DNA of 35,947 bases from NCBI GenBank assembly GCA_937931165.1, contig CALHCI010000161.1, forward strand, positions 1 to 35,947, in the 5' to 3' direction. The position numbers were made by a program, and so were the translations under genes. A model generated the notes under the pieces. The model was given only the letters and a program-made list of their open reading frames with translations. It did no database searches and was not told the DNA's origin. The DNA is from an uncultured Granulosicoccaceae bacterium. GTDB lineage: Bacteria > Pseudomonadota > Gammaproteobacteria > Granulosicoccales > Granulosicoccaceae. Each line of letters opens with the position of its first letter. Within the stretch, counting starts at the first letter, position 1. Below, piece after piece: positions 1 through 7,715 of the stretch.

Positions 1-2
1 CA

Positions 3-146
3 GAAATACGAATGATAGAAACAATCAACACTGGAAAACCTGCAACAGAGTTTATGAAGTATGGCAGTAAAGTACGCATTGAAATGCTAAATGCAGAAGG
101 CAAAACGATTTTTGGTGCGATTGAACAGGAAGTAAGCAGCACATAA
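3..146 (+). CDS. C-terminal end of a fumarylacetoacetate hydrolase (FAH) family protein, partial
   Basis: The window opens inside a reading frame that runs 47 codons to a TAA stop. The visible tail has the usual end of the FAH fold: a stretch like GSKVRIEM (a 'GD-x-VR-x-E' strand), then a glycine turn, FGAIEQEV and the stop. FAH-family enzymes use a divalent metal to cleave or decarboxylate beta-diketo acids, for example in aromatic or tyrosine breakdown. The substrate cannot be told from this fragment. The N-terminus, metal ligands and start lie outside the window. Assignment rests on the short C-terminal pattern only. Confidence 0.6.
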   Translation, partial: EIRMIETINTGKPATEFMKYGSKVRIEMLNAEGKTIFGAIEQEVSST

Positions 147-164
147 GATTCAAAAAAACCTCAT

Positions 165-197
165 CTGCGAACGGTAAACCGTGATAACCGTTTGCAG
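165..197. terminator. Hairpin after the FAH-family gene, possible terminator
   Basis: An 11-bp stem (one G-T pair) at 165-175 and 187-197 encloses an 11-nt loop, 18 nt after the stop codon. There is no U-run after it on the plus strand; an A-run at 152-158 would give a U-run for transcripts on the minus strand. It could be a weak or factor-assisted terminator. Confidence 0.35.
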
Positions 198-368
198 CTC
201 ATGTCACAGCACCTCGACATTTGGCAAAGCGGAAGCTTACGGCTGGTCAGAAGACAAGGCACGCCAGTACAAGGAAATTCAACGTGCTGACTTCGGCGCA
301 TTTATCAGAGCGAAGGGATTTTCACTGGAATAGCTTCCACCGGCAAACCCTGATGCTATCATCGAGAC

Positions 369-1169
369 ATGATTCACTATCAAACAAGTGGCACTGGCAC
401 TAACTGGCTTGTTTTTGTACATGGCCTTTCCTGTGACAGCTCAGACTGGTCGTTACAACTTAAAGCGTTTCAAAGTGACTATCAATGCCTGACTGTTGAT
501 CTGCGAGGGCATGGCCAGTCCGGCAATCTTCATGGCCCGCTGGATATTGAAACACATGCATCCGACATCAATCATGTGTTGCGATCACTGAATATTTCAA
601 AGGCTATGCTGATCGGCCACAGTATGGGTACCCGCGTGATCGCCTCTGCATCAATCCAGGCACCTGAGTGTACAGCCGGACTGGCGTTTATCGACGGCAG
701 TATTCAAGGCAGGGGCAACCCGTTGCAAGCCGCTGAAGATATTGTCGCGGCCATTGCTAAAGAGAAATCGGTACAGGTTTTTACAGAAAAAATGTTCGAT
801 ATGATGTTTACCCCGCAGAGCAATAGCGCACAGAGGGAACATATCATAAAACGCGCAACTCGAATGAACACTGAAAAACTGGTAGAACAACTTCGCCTGA
901 TGATGATGTGGGATGCAGGAAGAGCCGAAGCCGTTCTGTCTCAAATTGATGTGCCGTTAACCTTGCTGCAAAGCACCACTGTTGGTGCCGATAAAAAACG
1001 CACAGTACTCAGAGAAGGAGATCGTCCGGCCTATCTCGATACCGTGTCAGGTCTGGTGCCACATGCACAGACCCACATCATTCCAAATTGTGGCCACTTT
1101 ACTCAACTGGAAGCGGCCGACCGGACCAACCAGGCAATCGGAGCCTTCGCCCGGCACGTGTTTAGTTAA
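369..1169 (+). CDS. Alpha/beta hydrolase
   Basis: A 266-residue cytoplasmic protein with the alpha/beta hydrolase fold and no signal peptide. Seen: the oxyanion-hole strand FVHGLSCDSSDW near residues 16-27, DLRGHGQS near 44-51, the nucleophile elbow GHSMG with Ser85, and the catalytic His243 in NCGHFTQLE. The acid residue is not obvious by eye. The family includes esterases, thioesterases and C-C bond hydrolases, so the reaction is not assigned. It starts at an ATG with only a weak purine stretch upstream and ends about 25 bp before a convergent gene. A longer overlapping reading frame begins upstream but has no family pattern. Confidence 0.85.
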   Translation: MIHYQTSGTGTNWLVFVHGLSCDSSDWSLQLKAFQSDYQCLTVDLRGHGQSGNLHGPLDIETHASDINHVLRSLNISKAMLIGHSMGTRVIASASIQAPECTAGLAFIDGSIQGRGNPLQAAEDIVAAIAKEKSVQVFTEKMFDMMFTPQSNSAQREHIIKRATRMNTEKLVEQLRLMMMWDAGRAEAVLSQIDVPLTLLQSTTVGADKKRTVLREGDRPAYLDTVSGLVPHAQTHIIPNCGHFTQLEAADRTNQAIGAFARHVFS

Positions 1170-1193
1170 CCCGAACCGGACGTGCACCGCCGC

Positions 1194-1955
1194 TTACCTT
1201 AAGAAGTCACTGATTAACGGATAGAATTCTGCGTTGTGTTGCAGGTCGTTGTGTCCGGTATCTGCCAGGACAGCTACCGGAATATGGCGATCAAAAGCTT
1301 CGATCAATCGATGTGAATTCTGTGCCGGAATGACCGAATCATTCTGCGCGAGTATCACCAGCACAGGAACGTTGATCGCAGCGGCATAATCTACTGAGCG
1401 GTACTGATCTTTGAGCAGATACTCAACAGGGAAAACAGGGTACGCACTTTTAGCAATATTCAGAATACTGTCGTAAGGGGTTATCAGCACCAGGTTGCTT
1501 ACCGGTCTGAGTGTCGCCAGGCGACAGGCCACACCACTTCCCAGGCTTCTGCCAATCACAGACACTTTAGTATGATTTTTAGAAACAAAATCATACACAA
1601 CCTGTGCATCTTGAATCAGAGCCTCCTCGGTTGGCTGCCCTTCACTTTTTCCATAGCCACGATAATTAACCATGTAGATCGCTTTATCAGATAAGGCTTC
1701 TGCATACTCTGCAACAGAGCCCGCCACTGCTTCAGCGTTTCCACCAAAATAGATTACCGCCTCACGCTTAGACTCATTTGCAACAATAAGATTTAGTCTA
1801 ATACCCTCTCCAGCTTCTACATTTTTTTCTGTGAAGGAATGCATGACAATTGGAGACGGGAAATATATAAAACTGCGTTGCAATAAAAGCAATGCCAACG
1901 CAGTAAACAGATACAGCAGCAATCCAAGCCCGACAATAAAAGCGACAACTTTCAT
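1194..1955 (-). CDS. Bem46/YfhR-like membrane-anchored alpha/beta hydrolase
   Basis: A 253-residue protein with an N-terminal hydrophobic anchor (about residues 3-26), then a serine hydrolase domain likely facing the periplasm. The triad is readable: Ser137 in GRSLGS, Asp206 in LAQNDSVIP and His235 in TGHNDLQ. The NYRGYGKSEGQPTE stretch (97-110) is typical of the Bem46/YfhR group, whose substrates are largely unknown. It is the last gene of a minus-strand run but is separated from the next gene by 70 bp, so co-transcription is uncertain. ATG start. Confidence 0.85.
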   Translation of the reverse strand: MKVVAFIVGLGLLLYLFTALALLLLQRSFIYFPSPIVMHSFTEKNVEAGEGIRLNLIVANESKREAVIYFGGNAEAVAGSVAEYAEALSDKAIYMVNYRGYGKSEGQPTEEALIQDAQVVYDFVSKNHTKVSVIGRSLGSGVACRLATLRPVSNLVLITPYDSILNIAKSAYPVFPVEYLLKDQYRSVDYAAAINVPVLVILAQNDSVIPAQNSHRLIEAFDRHIPVAVLADTGHNDLQHNAEFYPLISDFLR

Positions 1956-2025
1956 TGGATTGTGTGATCACCAACCCGCACAGGTTTCCAATACCTGGGC
2001 GAACAGCAGATTTCTCGCCGAATAT

Positions 2026-2454
2026 TCAAATTGAATCGTTTCGACAAGTGCCGTAGTAGGTGATATCAGCTAAGGACGAATTTTCATTGCTGGTTTGAAT
2101 GGTGAGATTACCATCATCAAAAACCGTCACGCGGAAAAACAAACTGGCATCAGCAGTTGCCGAACCAAGTAGCGTCTGCCTGCCGTTGTGAGTGACCATG
2201 CCAATGACTCCTTTAGCCGTGATATCTGTTGGCAGAAAAAACACTGCTACTCCTGCCTCCGGATTGTTCTCAATGAGTGTCTTACCCCTGAAAGGCTCGC
2301 ACGGCTCGCCAATAATACATTGTTTTAGCACCACGCAATTCAGTGCCAGCTGCCCCGGTGGTTTCCATTCGAGATTTTGTGCGAGCAATAGGCCCGGTAC
2401 GCCAGGAAACGCTACAGACAACAATTTGGACAACAATATAAGACTTTTACGCAT
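2026..2454 (-). CDS. Small secreted protein of unknown function
   Basis: I do not recognise a family. The preferred start is the ATG at 2454, giving 142 residues that begin with a signal peptide (MRKSLILLSKLLSVAFPG onward, probable cleavage near LLLAQ). A GGAG motif lies about 10 nt upstream on the coding strand. A start 17 codons further upstream would put a polar extension before the signal and is less likely. The mature part holds four cysteines (three clustered near the mature N-terminus, one near the C-terminus), compatible with two disulfides in the periplasm, and is rich in beta-prone segments. It follows rlmG on the same strand with a gap of 54 bp. Confidence 0.6.
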   Translation of the reverse strand: MRKSLILLSKLLSVAFPGVPGLLLAQNLEWKPPGQLALNCVVLKQCIIGEPCEPFRGKTLIENNPEAGVAVFFLPTDITAKGVIGMVTHNGRQTLLGSATADASLFFRVTVFDDGNLTIQTSNENSSLADITYYGTCRNDSI

Positions 2455-2508
2455 GCTCCATTTTACTCCGTGGCGTACAGGCAGACCATCACTACCAGCA
2501 AGCACTTA

Positions 2509-3663
2509 TTATCGTTTGACCACTTTTAAAACACGAAACTTGTTATTGGTTGCAATTGAGGTGCAATTGCCAAACATCCTCTTAAGCGGCGCGGCATAAT
2601 CAAGATGACGGTTAGCGACAATCCACAGTTGCCCGCCCTTGCACAACACTCGCTTACTATCAGCAAACATCGACAATGCAACCTGTTGCCCGACCACATG
2701 CTGCTGATGAAACGGTGGATTACACAGGATTAGATCGATCGACTCATCTGCCTGCCCTTCCAACCCGCAAGCAGCGATGAATGTGGCCTCAGAATATTTC
2801 TGATCATTTGGGTCAAACAATCGTTGATGGTTGCGCTGTGCACTGGCTACCGCAGCATAAGACTCGTCGATAAAAGTGACCACCGAATTAGCTCTGTCTT
2901 TTTGCCAATAGATGCCGAGCACACCGTTACCACAACCTAAATCAACTACCCGCTTTACATCCGGTAACTTAGAAAACTGAGACATGAAAAAACGCGCACC
3001 GTGATCCAGCCTGTCTTGTGAAAAAACATTTGGCAGATTTTCAAGCGCGAAGCCGAGATCCGGGTCTGTGTAGGTAATTGAAGTGACAGGTGGCATTACC
3101 TCCAGAGATTCATTGAACTTTGGAAATACCAGCCGCGCCTTTTTCACAGCCAGCGAGGTTGTGACTGACCCTATATAAGTTTCCAGGGCTACAAATGCGG
3201 ATTTTTGCAAATGCTTGACCATACCCGCCGCAACAATCCGGGTATCAGCGTGAACCAATTGACGCAACTTTGCCAGCTGATCATTCAGCAAGGATGTAGT
3301 TTTGGGGATTCTAATCAGCACCAGATCGTAAGTGCCCAGGGGTGCTTCAGTTGAGGGCACAGTAACCGGTGCAGAATCGATCTGATTGCGCTTACAATTT
3401 TCAACCAGTGCACGAAAGCTCACAGCAGAATCGCTCCAGCTCACCGGTTGCCATGCATGCAACGCCGTTGATAACGCACCATGGACATCATTGACCACCA
3501 GCACCCTGCAGGCGGTATGCACCTGTTCTGACACATGCTTAAGTAAATACTCATCGGCCGCATCCCACGCTCTGAGCTTATCATTGACTGACTCAGGCCA
3601 CCGCTGCAGTAGAAATTTACCGAATGGGCACTCAAGGACAGCATTCGGTTCAGTATCTCTCAT
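2509..3663 (-). CDS. rlmG: 23S rRNA (guanine-N2) methyltransferase RlmG
   Basis: At 384 residues it matches the usual RlmG length (about 380). RlmG transfers a methyl group from S-adenosylmethionine to N2 of G1835 in 23S rRNA. The N-terminal half keeps the RlmG-like LRAWDAADEYLL stretch (30-41) and a degenerate methyltransferase-like domain. The C-terminal half has motif I VVDLGCGNGVLG (239-250) and the catalytic NPPFH (315-319) shared by RlmG and RsmC. RsmC is the main alternative, but the AWDAADEYLL start favours RlmG. ATG start with no strong Shine-Dalgarno sequence. Confidence 0.85.
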   Translation of the reverse strand: MRDTEPNAVLECPFGKFLLQRWPESVNDKLRAWDAADEYLLKHVSEQVHTACRVLVVNDVHGALSTALHAWQPVSWSDSAVSFRALVENCKRNQIDSAPVTVPSTEAPLGTYDLVLIRIPKTTSLLNDQLAKLRQLVHADTRIVAAGMVKHLQKSAFVALETYIGSVTTSLAVKKARLVFPKFNESLEVMPPVTSITYTDPDLGFALENLPNVFSQDRLDHGARFFMSQFSKLPDVKRVVDLGCGNGVLGIYWQKDRANSVVTFIDESYAAVASAQRNHQRLFDPNDQKYSEATFIAACGLEGQADESIDLILCNPPFHQQHVVGQQVALSMFADSKRVLCKGGQLWIVANRHLDYAAPLKRMFGNCTSIATNNKFRVLKVVKR

Positions 3664-3742
3664 ATCGGACCCGACGATTAAAGCGCAATTGTAGCAAACC
3701 GATCACAATGGCAATACCGTCGTATTTAATTCGGTACACCTA

Positions 3743-4432
3743 TCAGTTGAGCGTAAAACAGATGCCCGAGTGATCTGTCAGTCGCACATTCTGCCGATCT
3801 GATTTCGGGATAATTTCTATGGCACTCACCGTGAGACCAGATGACACTGCGACGTGATCTATTAACAACTTTTCGTCCTCGTCCAATAAACCAGCGGTGG
3901 CAATCGAATATCGGGAAAACGATTTTTTCAGCGCCTCGTATACGACTTTCGGCTGACGCTCCCCTGGTACTCGTTGATTGAAATCTCCCAGAATACAGAT
4001 TGGCTCTTTGTTAACGTTGTAGCCACTCAGTATTTTCTGTAATCCTTCAATGTAAGCAAGATGATCTTGCCATCGGCGGCGATTACGTAAGCCGCTACTG
4101 ACATGAGCACCGCTCCACGGGATACAAATTCCAACAAAACGCACTCCTCGAGTGACCCCACTAACAAACCGCCCGCCAGGCAGCGCTTCCGAGCCAAACG
4201 TATCGACCTGTGACCAGGCGGTTCGACTAAACAAAGATACTTTTCGCCGGTCTGTTTCACCATAGCCATAGTCTGCACCCGGTTCAATGATGTGCTCCAT
4301 GGCAACCAGCCCCTGACGGCACTCGGTCAAACACAATACATCCGCAGACAGACTGGTTATCTTCTCGCGGATTCTGGCACCACGTTCACGGCCGGGCGGA
4401 GCCCATTCAACATTCCAGTTTATACATTTCAT
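3743..4432 (-). CDS. Endonuclease/exonuclease/phosphatase (EEP) family protein
   Basis: With the ATG at 4432 the protein is 229 residues and begins directly with the family's first strand (MKCINWNVEW). The metal-dependent phosphodiesterase motifs are all present: Asn7, Glu37 in LTECR, Asp150 and Asn152 in GDFN, Asp192-His193 in LIDHV, and Asp220-His221 in TDHSG. Members cleave nucleic acids, phosphoinositides or other phosphodiesters, and the substrate is not predictable here. A start 18 codons upstream (4486) would add a hydrophobic stretch that could act as a signal, so a periplasmic location cannot be excluded. It precedes rlmG on the same strand with a gap of 79 bp. Confidence 0.8.
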   Translation of the reverse strand: MKCINWNVEWAPPGRERGARIREKITSLSADVLCLTECRQGLVAMEHIIEPGADYGYGETDRRKVSLFSRTAWSQVDTFGSEALPGGRFVSGVTRGVRFVGICIPWSGAHVSSGLRNRRRWQDHLAYIEGLQKILSGYNVNKEPICILGDFNQRVPGERQPKVVYEALKKSFSRYSIATAGLLDEDEKLLIDHVAVSSGLTVSAIEIIPKSDRQNVRLTDHSGICFTLN

Positions 4433-4852
4433 CAGAATGACCACACAACTTGTAAATGCAAAGCAATGAACCCGAGCAGATTTCATGCGAGGTTACGCTT
4501 TAATTGGCAGTAAAAAAAATCTCACCTGCACAACAACAAGCAAATCGATTGAGCAAACTGAAAAAAGGCTCAACCCGATTGCATTCCAGAGCCGACTGAT
4601 ATTCGTTGAGCTGAGCCAGTTAGCTGTCGATTTCAGGAGGTGCATACCCGTTTACGATAACTCCGTTAACGCATTTTTAATAACAGTTATTCAAATAGAT
4701 CTAACGCAAATCTAACAAATCTATAACAACGATTCTTTTATCGACTTCGGTAACACACTGCGGAGAATCTCGTTTGAATTTTATCCAGTGTGAATTCAAT
4801 AAAACGACTGTATTTTCACTCTTGAATACAAACCATTCACTCGGACATTAGA

Positions 4853-4858
4853 TATAAT
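4853..4858 (+). promoter_or_regulatory. Perfect -10 box in the AT-rich region before the CHRD lipoprotein
   Basis: The 578-bp gap 4433-5010 has no convincing gene. Its right half is very AT-rich and holds a consensus TATAAT at 4853-4858. No good -35 sits at the ideal spacing (TTGAAT at 4822-4827 is 25 nt away), so activator dependence is possible. A transcript from here would carry a leader of about 145 nt containing a 7-bp inverted repeat (4876-4882 / 4902-4908) and a second hairpin. Confidence 0.4.
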
Positions 4859-4933
4859 AAAATGGGTTTAATAAATTAGTTCTATTTTTTCTAATTACAC
4901 TGAACTAAAGAACTGGTTAGCAATCACAAACAC

Positions 4934-4955
4934 TGCAGTATGAAAACATACTGCA
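4934..4955 (+). promoter_or_regulatory. Leader hairpin upstream of the CHRD lipoprotein gene
   Basis: A perfect 9-bp stem closes on an AAAA tetraloop, 55 nt before the ATG. An A-rich tract follows instead of a U-run, so it is not a standard terminator. It may stabilise the mRNA or act as an attenuation or protein-binding element in the 5' leader. Confidence 0.45.
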
Positions 4956-5010
4956 CAATAAAAAGTTAACGCCCTTGTGTGATTACTAAACCAATATAGA
5001 GCTATCCAAT

Positions 5011-6231
5011 ATGAAACTCCCGATCAACAATATAGAACAGCGTCCTTTCAGTTTAATCAAAGGACTTGCCAGTGCGGCCGTGATTATGTCACTAACTGCA
5101 TGTGGTGCAGACTCCATCAACAGCATTCAAGGCGAACTTGAAAATGGCGAAACCGTTAACGTCGGTCTTTCACTTAATGAAGACGGTGATCTGGTAGTCA
5201 GCCTCAATGACGACGATGACACCAACACGCCGGATGTTGGGAATGTAGAAACAGTTAATTTCGGTTTAAGCAGCGACATTACCGTTCCCCCTGCCAATGT
5301 TGACGGCGCGACAGGTGATGCACACATTGCTGTCGATACCGATACCGGCGCTATCTCAGGATCAGTTAGCGTGTCCGGGCTAACCGGAAATCCAACCGCA
5401 GCACACATCCACTCAGGCGCACCGGGTGAAGCCGGTCCGGTGGTTGTTGGCCTGGAAAGCAATGAAGATGGAACCGTCTGGTCGGTGCCTGAGGGCGCCG
5501 CGCTTGATGCTGACGGTATCGCACAATTCAGCGCGGGCTACCTGTACGTTAATGTCCATACCGAAGCCAACCCTGCCGGTGAAATTCGTGGACAACTGGC
5601 GAATGACAGCATACCCGCTCCAGGCAGCCTGACAATCACCATGACCAACACGTCTGTGTACCAGCCAATGACCCCGCCGGTAGTTGTGTTGCACAACGCG
5701 CCTGACACTGACAACGGCATGAGACTGTTCTACCCGGGTCAGCCTGCCACAGAGCAGGTTATCGCTATTGCAGAAAATGGCGACAATTCACTGCTGGTAA
5801 ACACGCTTGGCTATTTGCAGGATCAGGGCCGTGCAAGCACGTTTGGTGTCGGATTTGCAGATCCCGCCAACCCTGGTCCTCTGCTACCCGGCATGACAGC
5901 GACTCTTGATCTTGACCTTGCCTCCGAAGACCAGGTGTTGTCTCTGGTAAGCATGGTGGTATGCACTAATGACGGCTTCAGTGGTGTTAATGCTCATACA
6001 TTGTCAGCAGATGCATCAGAAACCTTCATGGTACCAATCTATGATGCCGGTTCAGAGACAAACGTACTTGCACTGGATTACTGGGTACCGCCTTGTGGCA
6101 CTGACTCAAACATAACAGACGATGAAAATGGCGCTGTCATGTTGCACCCTGGTCAGTCTGGTTCAGAAAACCCGGTCTTCGACTTTGCACCTGACACTCG
6201 CCTGCTCGAAGTCACCATCACTAGAAACTAG
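5011..6231 (+). CDS. CHRD and Spondin_N domain lipoprotein
   Basis: A 406-residue exported lipoprotein. The lipobox SLTAC puts the lipidated Cys at residue 31. An acidic low-complexity linker follows (DDDDTNTPD near 66-74). A CHRD domain spans about 82-198, marked by AHIHSGAPGEAGPVV and the closing NPAGEIRGQL. A Spondin_N-like domain spans about 205-405, marked by MTNTSVYQPMTPPVVVLHN and the characteristic SMVVCTNDGFSG. CHRD and spondin domains are animal extracellular-matrix modules that also occur in bacterial surface proteins; their bacterial role is mostly unknown, with adhesion or matrix contact as a guess. It appears monocistronic: long leader upstream, strong terminator downstream. The ATG at 5011 lacks a strong ribosome site. 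Confidence 0.85.
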   Translation: MKLPINNIEQRPFSLIKGLASAAVIMSLTACGADSINSIQGELENGETVNVGLSLNEDGDLVVSLNDDDDTNTPDVGNVETVNFGLSSDITVPPANVDGATGDAHIAVDTDTGAISGSVSVSGLTGNPTAAHIHSGAPGEAGPVVVGLESNEDGTVWSVPEGAALDADGIAQFSAGYLYVNVHTEANPAGEIRGQLANDSIPAPGSLTITMTNTSVYQPMTPPVVVLHNAPDTDNGMRLFYPGQPATEQVIAIAENGDNSLLVNTLGYLQDQGRASTFGVGFADPANPGPLLPGMTATLDLDLASEDQVLSLVSMVVCTNDGFSGVNAHTLSADASETFMVPIYDAGSETNVLALDYWVPPCGTDSNITDDENGAVMLHPGQSGSENPVFDFAPDTRLLEVTITRN

Positions 6232-6324
6232 TTGTTCATTTGATCAGATCGGCAACCGGATCATAACCGAAGGCTACGGTCCGGAGCCGACTTATCAAAA
6301 CCCTCCCGAGCTGTTGCATCCATT

Positions 6325-6356
6325 GCGCTGCCGCCCTCCAGGGCAGCGCTTTTTTA
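6325..6356 (+). terminator. Rho-independent terminator of the CHRD lipoprotein gene
   Basis: A perfect 8-bp GC-rich stem (6325-6332 with 6342-6349) is followed directly by six T residues. This is the clearest intrinsic terminator in the window. Confidence 0.9.
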
Positions 6357-6660
6357 TAACGCACTATATCGAACACTCTCTCCGCTGAACCACTCATCAG
6401 CCAAAGCGTTTCTTCTCAGATCCCACGATAAGCTCAGCCAATTGTCAACGATCAGGAGATCTGTTTGGACGCAAGTGTAAAATTGTTCACTTTTCATTCT
6501 TTCAAGGTTGTCTTTAGTATCCATCGGCCAGATTGCAATTGATTCATATCTGGCACTGACTTCAGGTTCCCATTGGCAAACAACTGTCTCCCCATCACGG
6601 ATAGCGGTGCAAAGGGTACTGCGATGCTTTATATTACGCGCGACTTATAAAGGACATGCA
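6357..6660. other. Gene-free stretch before the serine hydrolase
   Basis: I see no gene here. A reading frame is open in phase with the following gene from 6508, but its extra 51 residues have no signal or family pattern and would bury the Tat signal, so it is treated as non-coding. A ribosome site AAAGGA at 6649-6654 sits 6 nt before the ATG at 6661 and decides the start. An AT-rich TATATT stands near 6631, without a clear -35. Confidence 0.5.
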
Positions 6661-7683
6661 ATGCCCCGCTTAAACCGACGTAAATTCCTGAGTAGTGCGG
6701 TTGCCTTTGCCGCCTGCCCGGCATCCGCGCAAACATCAGTACAAACCAATGACTGGCAATCAATCGTCGATGAAGCCCGTGCGCTGAATCAATGCCGTGC
6801 TATTGTGTTGTATCGTGAAGGTGCCGAGATTCTAGCTGAACGTTTTCGTGGCCCCGACCTTGATCAACTGGTACCTATCAAATCAGTATCTAAAACCATT
6901 GTTGCTGCATTGGCAGGTGTAGCAGTAGATCGTGGCGAAATTCCTTCTATGGAATCTACCCTCGGTGAACTGATTCCCAACCTCATCCCACGCGGTGCCG
7001 ACCCTAAAGTTGCAACCATCACCTTCAAAAATCTCGTTACCATGCAAGCCGGGCTCGAACGAACCTCAGGCCCCGGTTACAACAAATGGGTCACCAGCAA
7101 TAACTGGGTCGAAAACGCTTTGTTACGTCCGATGGTGGCAGAGCCTGGCACCAATATGCTTTATTCCACAGCCTCTTATCATATCATTGGTGCCATTTTG
7201 TCAGAGGTCAGCGGCACAAGCCTGCTCACACTGGCCCGGTACCGCCTGGGAAGACCACTCAATATTGCAATACCCGGATGGACGCGTGATCCGCAAGGCC
7301 GTTATCTGGGCGGCAACGAAATGGCACTGACGGTTACCGGAATGCTGCGCTTCGGCGAAATGTACCGCAACGGAGGTATGGTTGGTCACACACGTGTGCT
7401 GAGTGAAGATTGGGTATCTGAGTCACAACAACCCGCCACACGATCAATGTTTTCCGGACTTGCTTATGGCTATGGCTGGTTTCTTGGACAAAGCCGTGGC
7501 ACTTCCTACGCACTGGCTCGCGGGTATGGCGGACAGGTCATCTGCTTTGTCCCTGAACTTGCGCTCACGTTTGTGATTACCTCAGACCCGTCACGCCCGG
7601 CACGCAGCGCTGGCTATTTCGGTGACCTAATGCGATTAATCGAGGCGACCATTATTCCTGTCGCCAAAGCAAATCAAGCGTAG
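6661..7683 (+). CDS. Tat-exported serine hydrolase, beta-lactamase class C / EstB-like family
   Basis: A 340-residue protein whose chosen start (ATG 6661 with AAAGGA 6 nt upstream) exposes a twin-arginine signal, NRRKFLSS at residues 5-12, with probable cleavage after PASAQ near 24. It should fold in the cytoplasm and act in the periplasm. The serine beta-lactamase fold is shown by SVSK (Ser75, Lys78), the second motif at Tyr168 (YST, where the family usually has YxN), and a C-terminal RGYGGQ in the place of the KTG strand. These proteins include esterases, D-amino peptidases and penicillin-binding-protein-like enzymes; the YxN change makes a true beta-lactamase unlikely. Convergent with the next gene, 32 bp apart. 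Confidence 0.8.
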   Translation: MPRLNRRKFLSSAVAFAACPASAQTSVQTNDWQSIVDEARALNQCRAIVLYREGAEILAERFRGPDLDQLVPIKSVSKTIVAALAGVAVDRGEIPSMESTLGELIPNLIPRGADPKVATITFKNLVTMQAGLERTSGPGYNKWVTSNNWVENALLRPMVAEPGTNMLYSTASYHIIGAILSEVSGTSLLTLARYRLGRPLNIAIPGWTRDPQGRYLGGNEMALTVTGMLRFGEMYRNGGMVGHTRVLSEDWVSESQQPATRSMFSGLAYGYGWFLGQSRGTSYALARGYGGQVICFVPELALTFVITSDPSRPARSAGYFGDLMRLIEATIIPVAKANQA

Positions 7684-7715
7684 ATTCACCAGGGCCGGCA
7701 ACAGGTAGAACTCGC

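Noticed and set aside
221..403. 60-codon plus-strand frame before the first hydrolase
   Set aside because: Overlaps the start of the hydrolase, has no family pattern, and its sequence is compatible with chance.
4485..4715. 76-codon frame in the AT-rich gap
   Set aside because: No ribosome site, low-complexity residues and no resemblance to known proteins; the region looks regulatory.
6508..6660. N-terminal extension of the serine hydrolase
   Set aside because: It would hide the twin-arginine signal, and a good ribosome site precedes the ATG at 6661.
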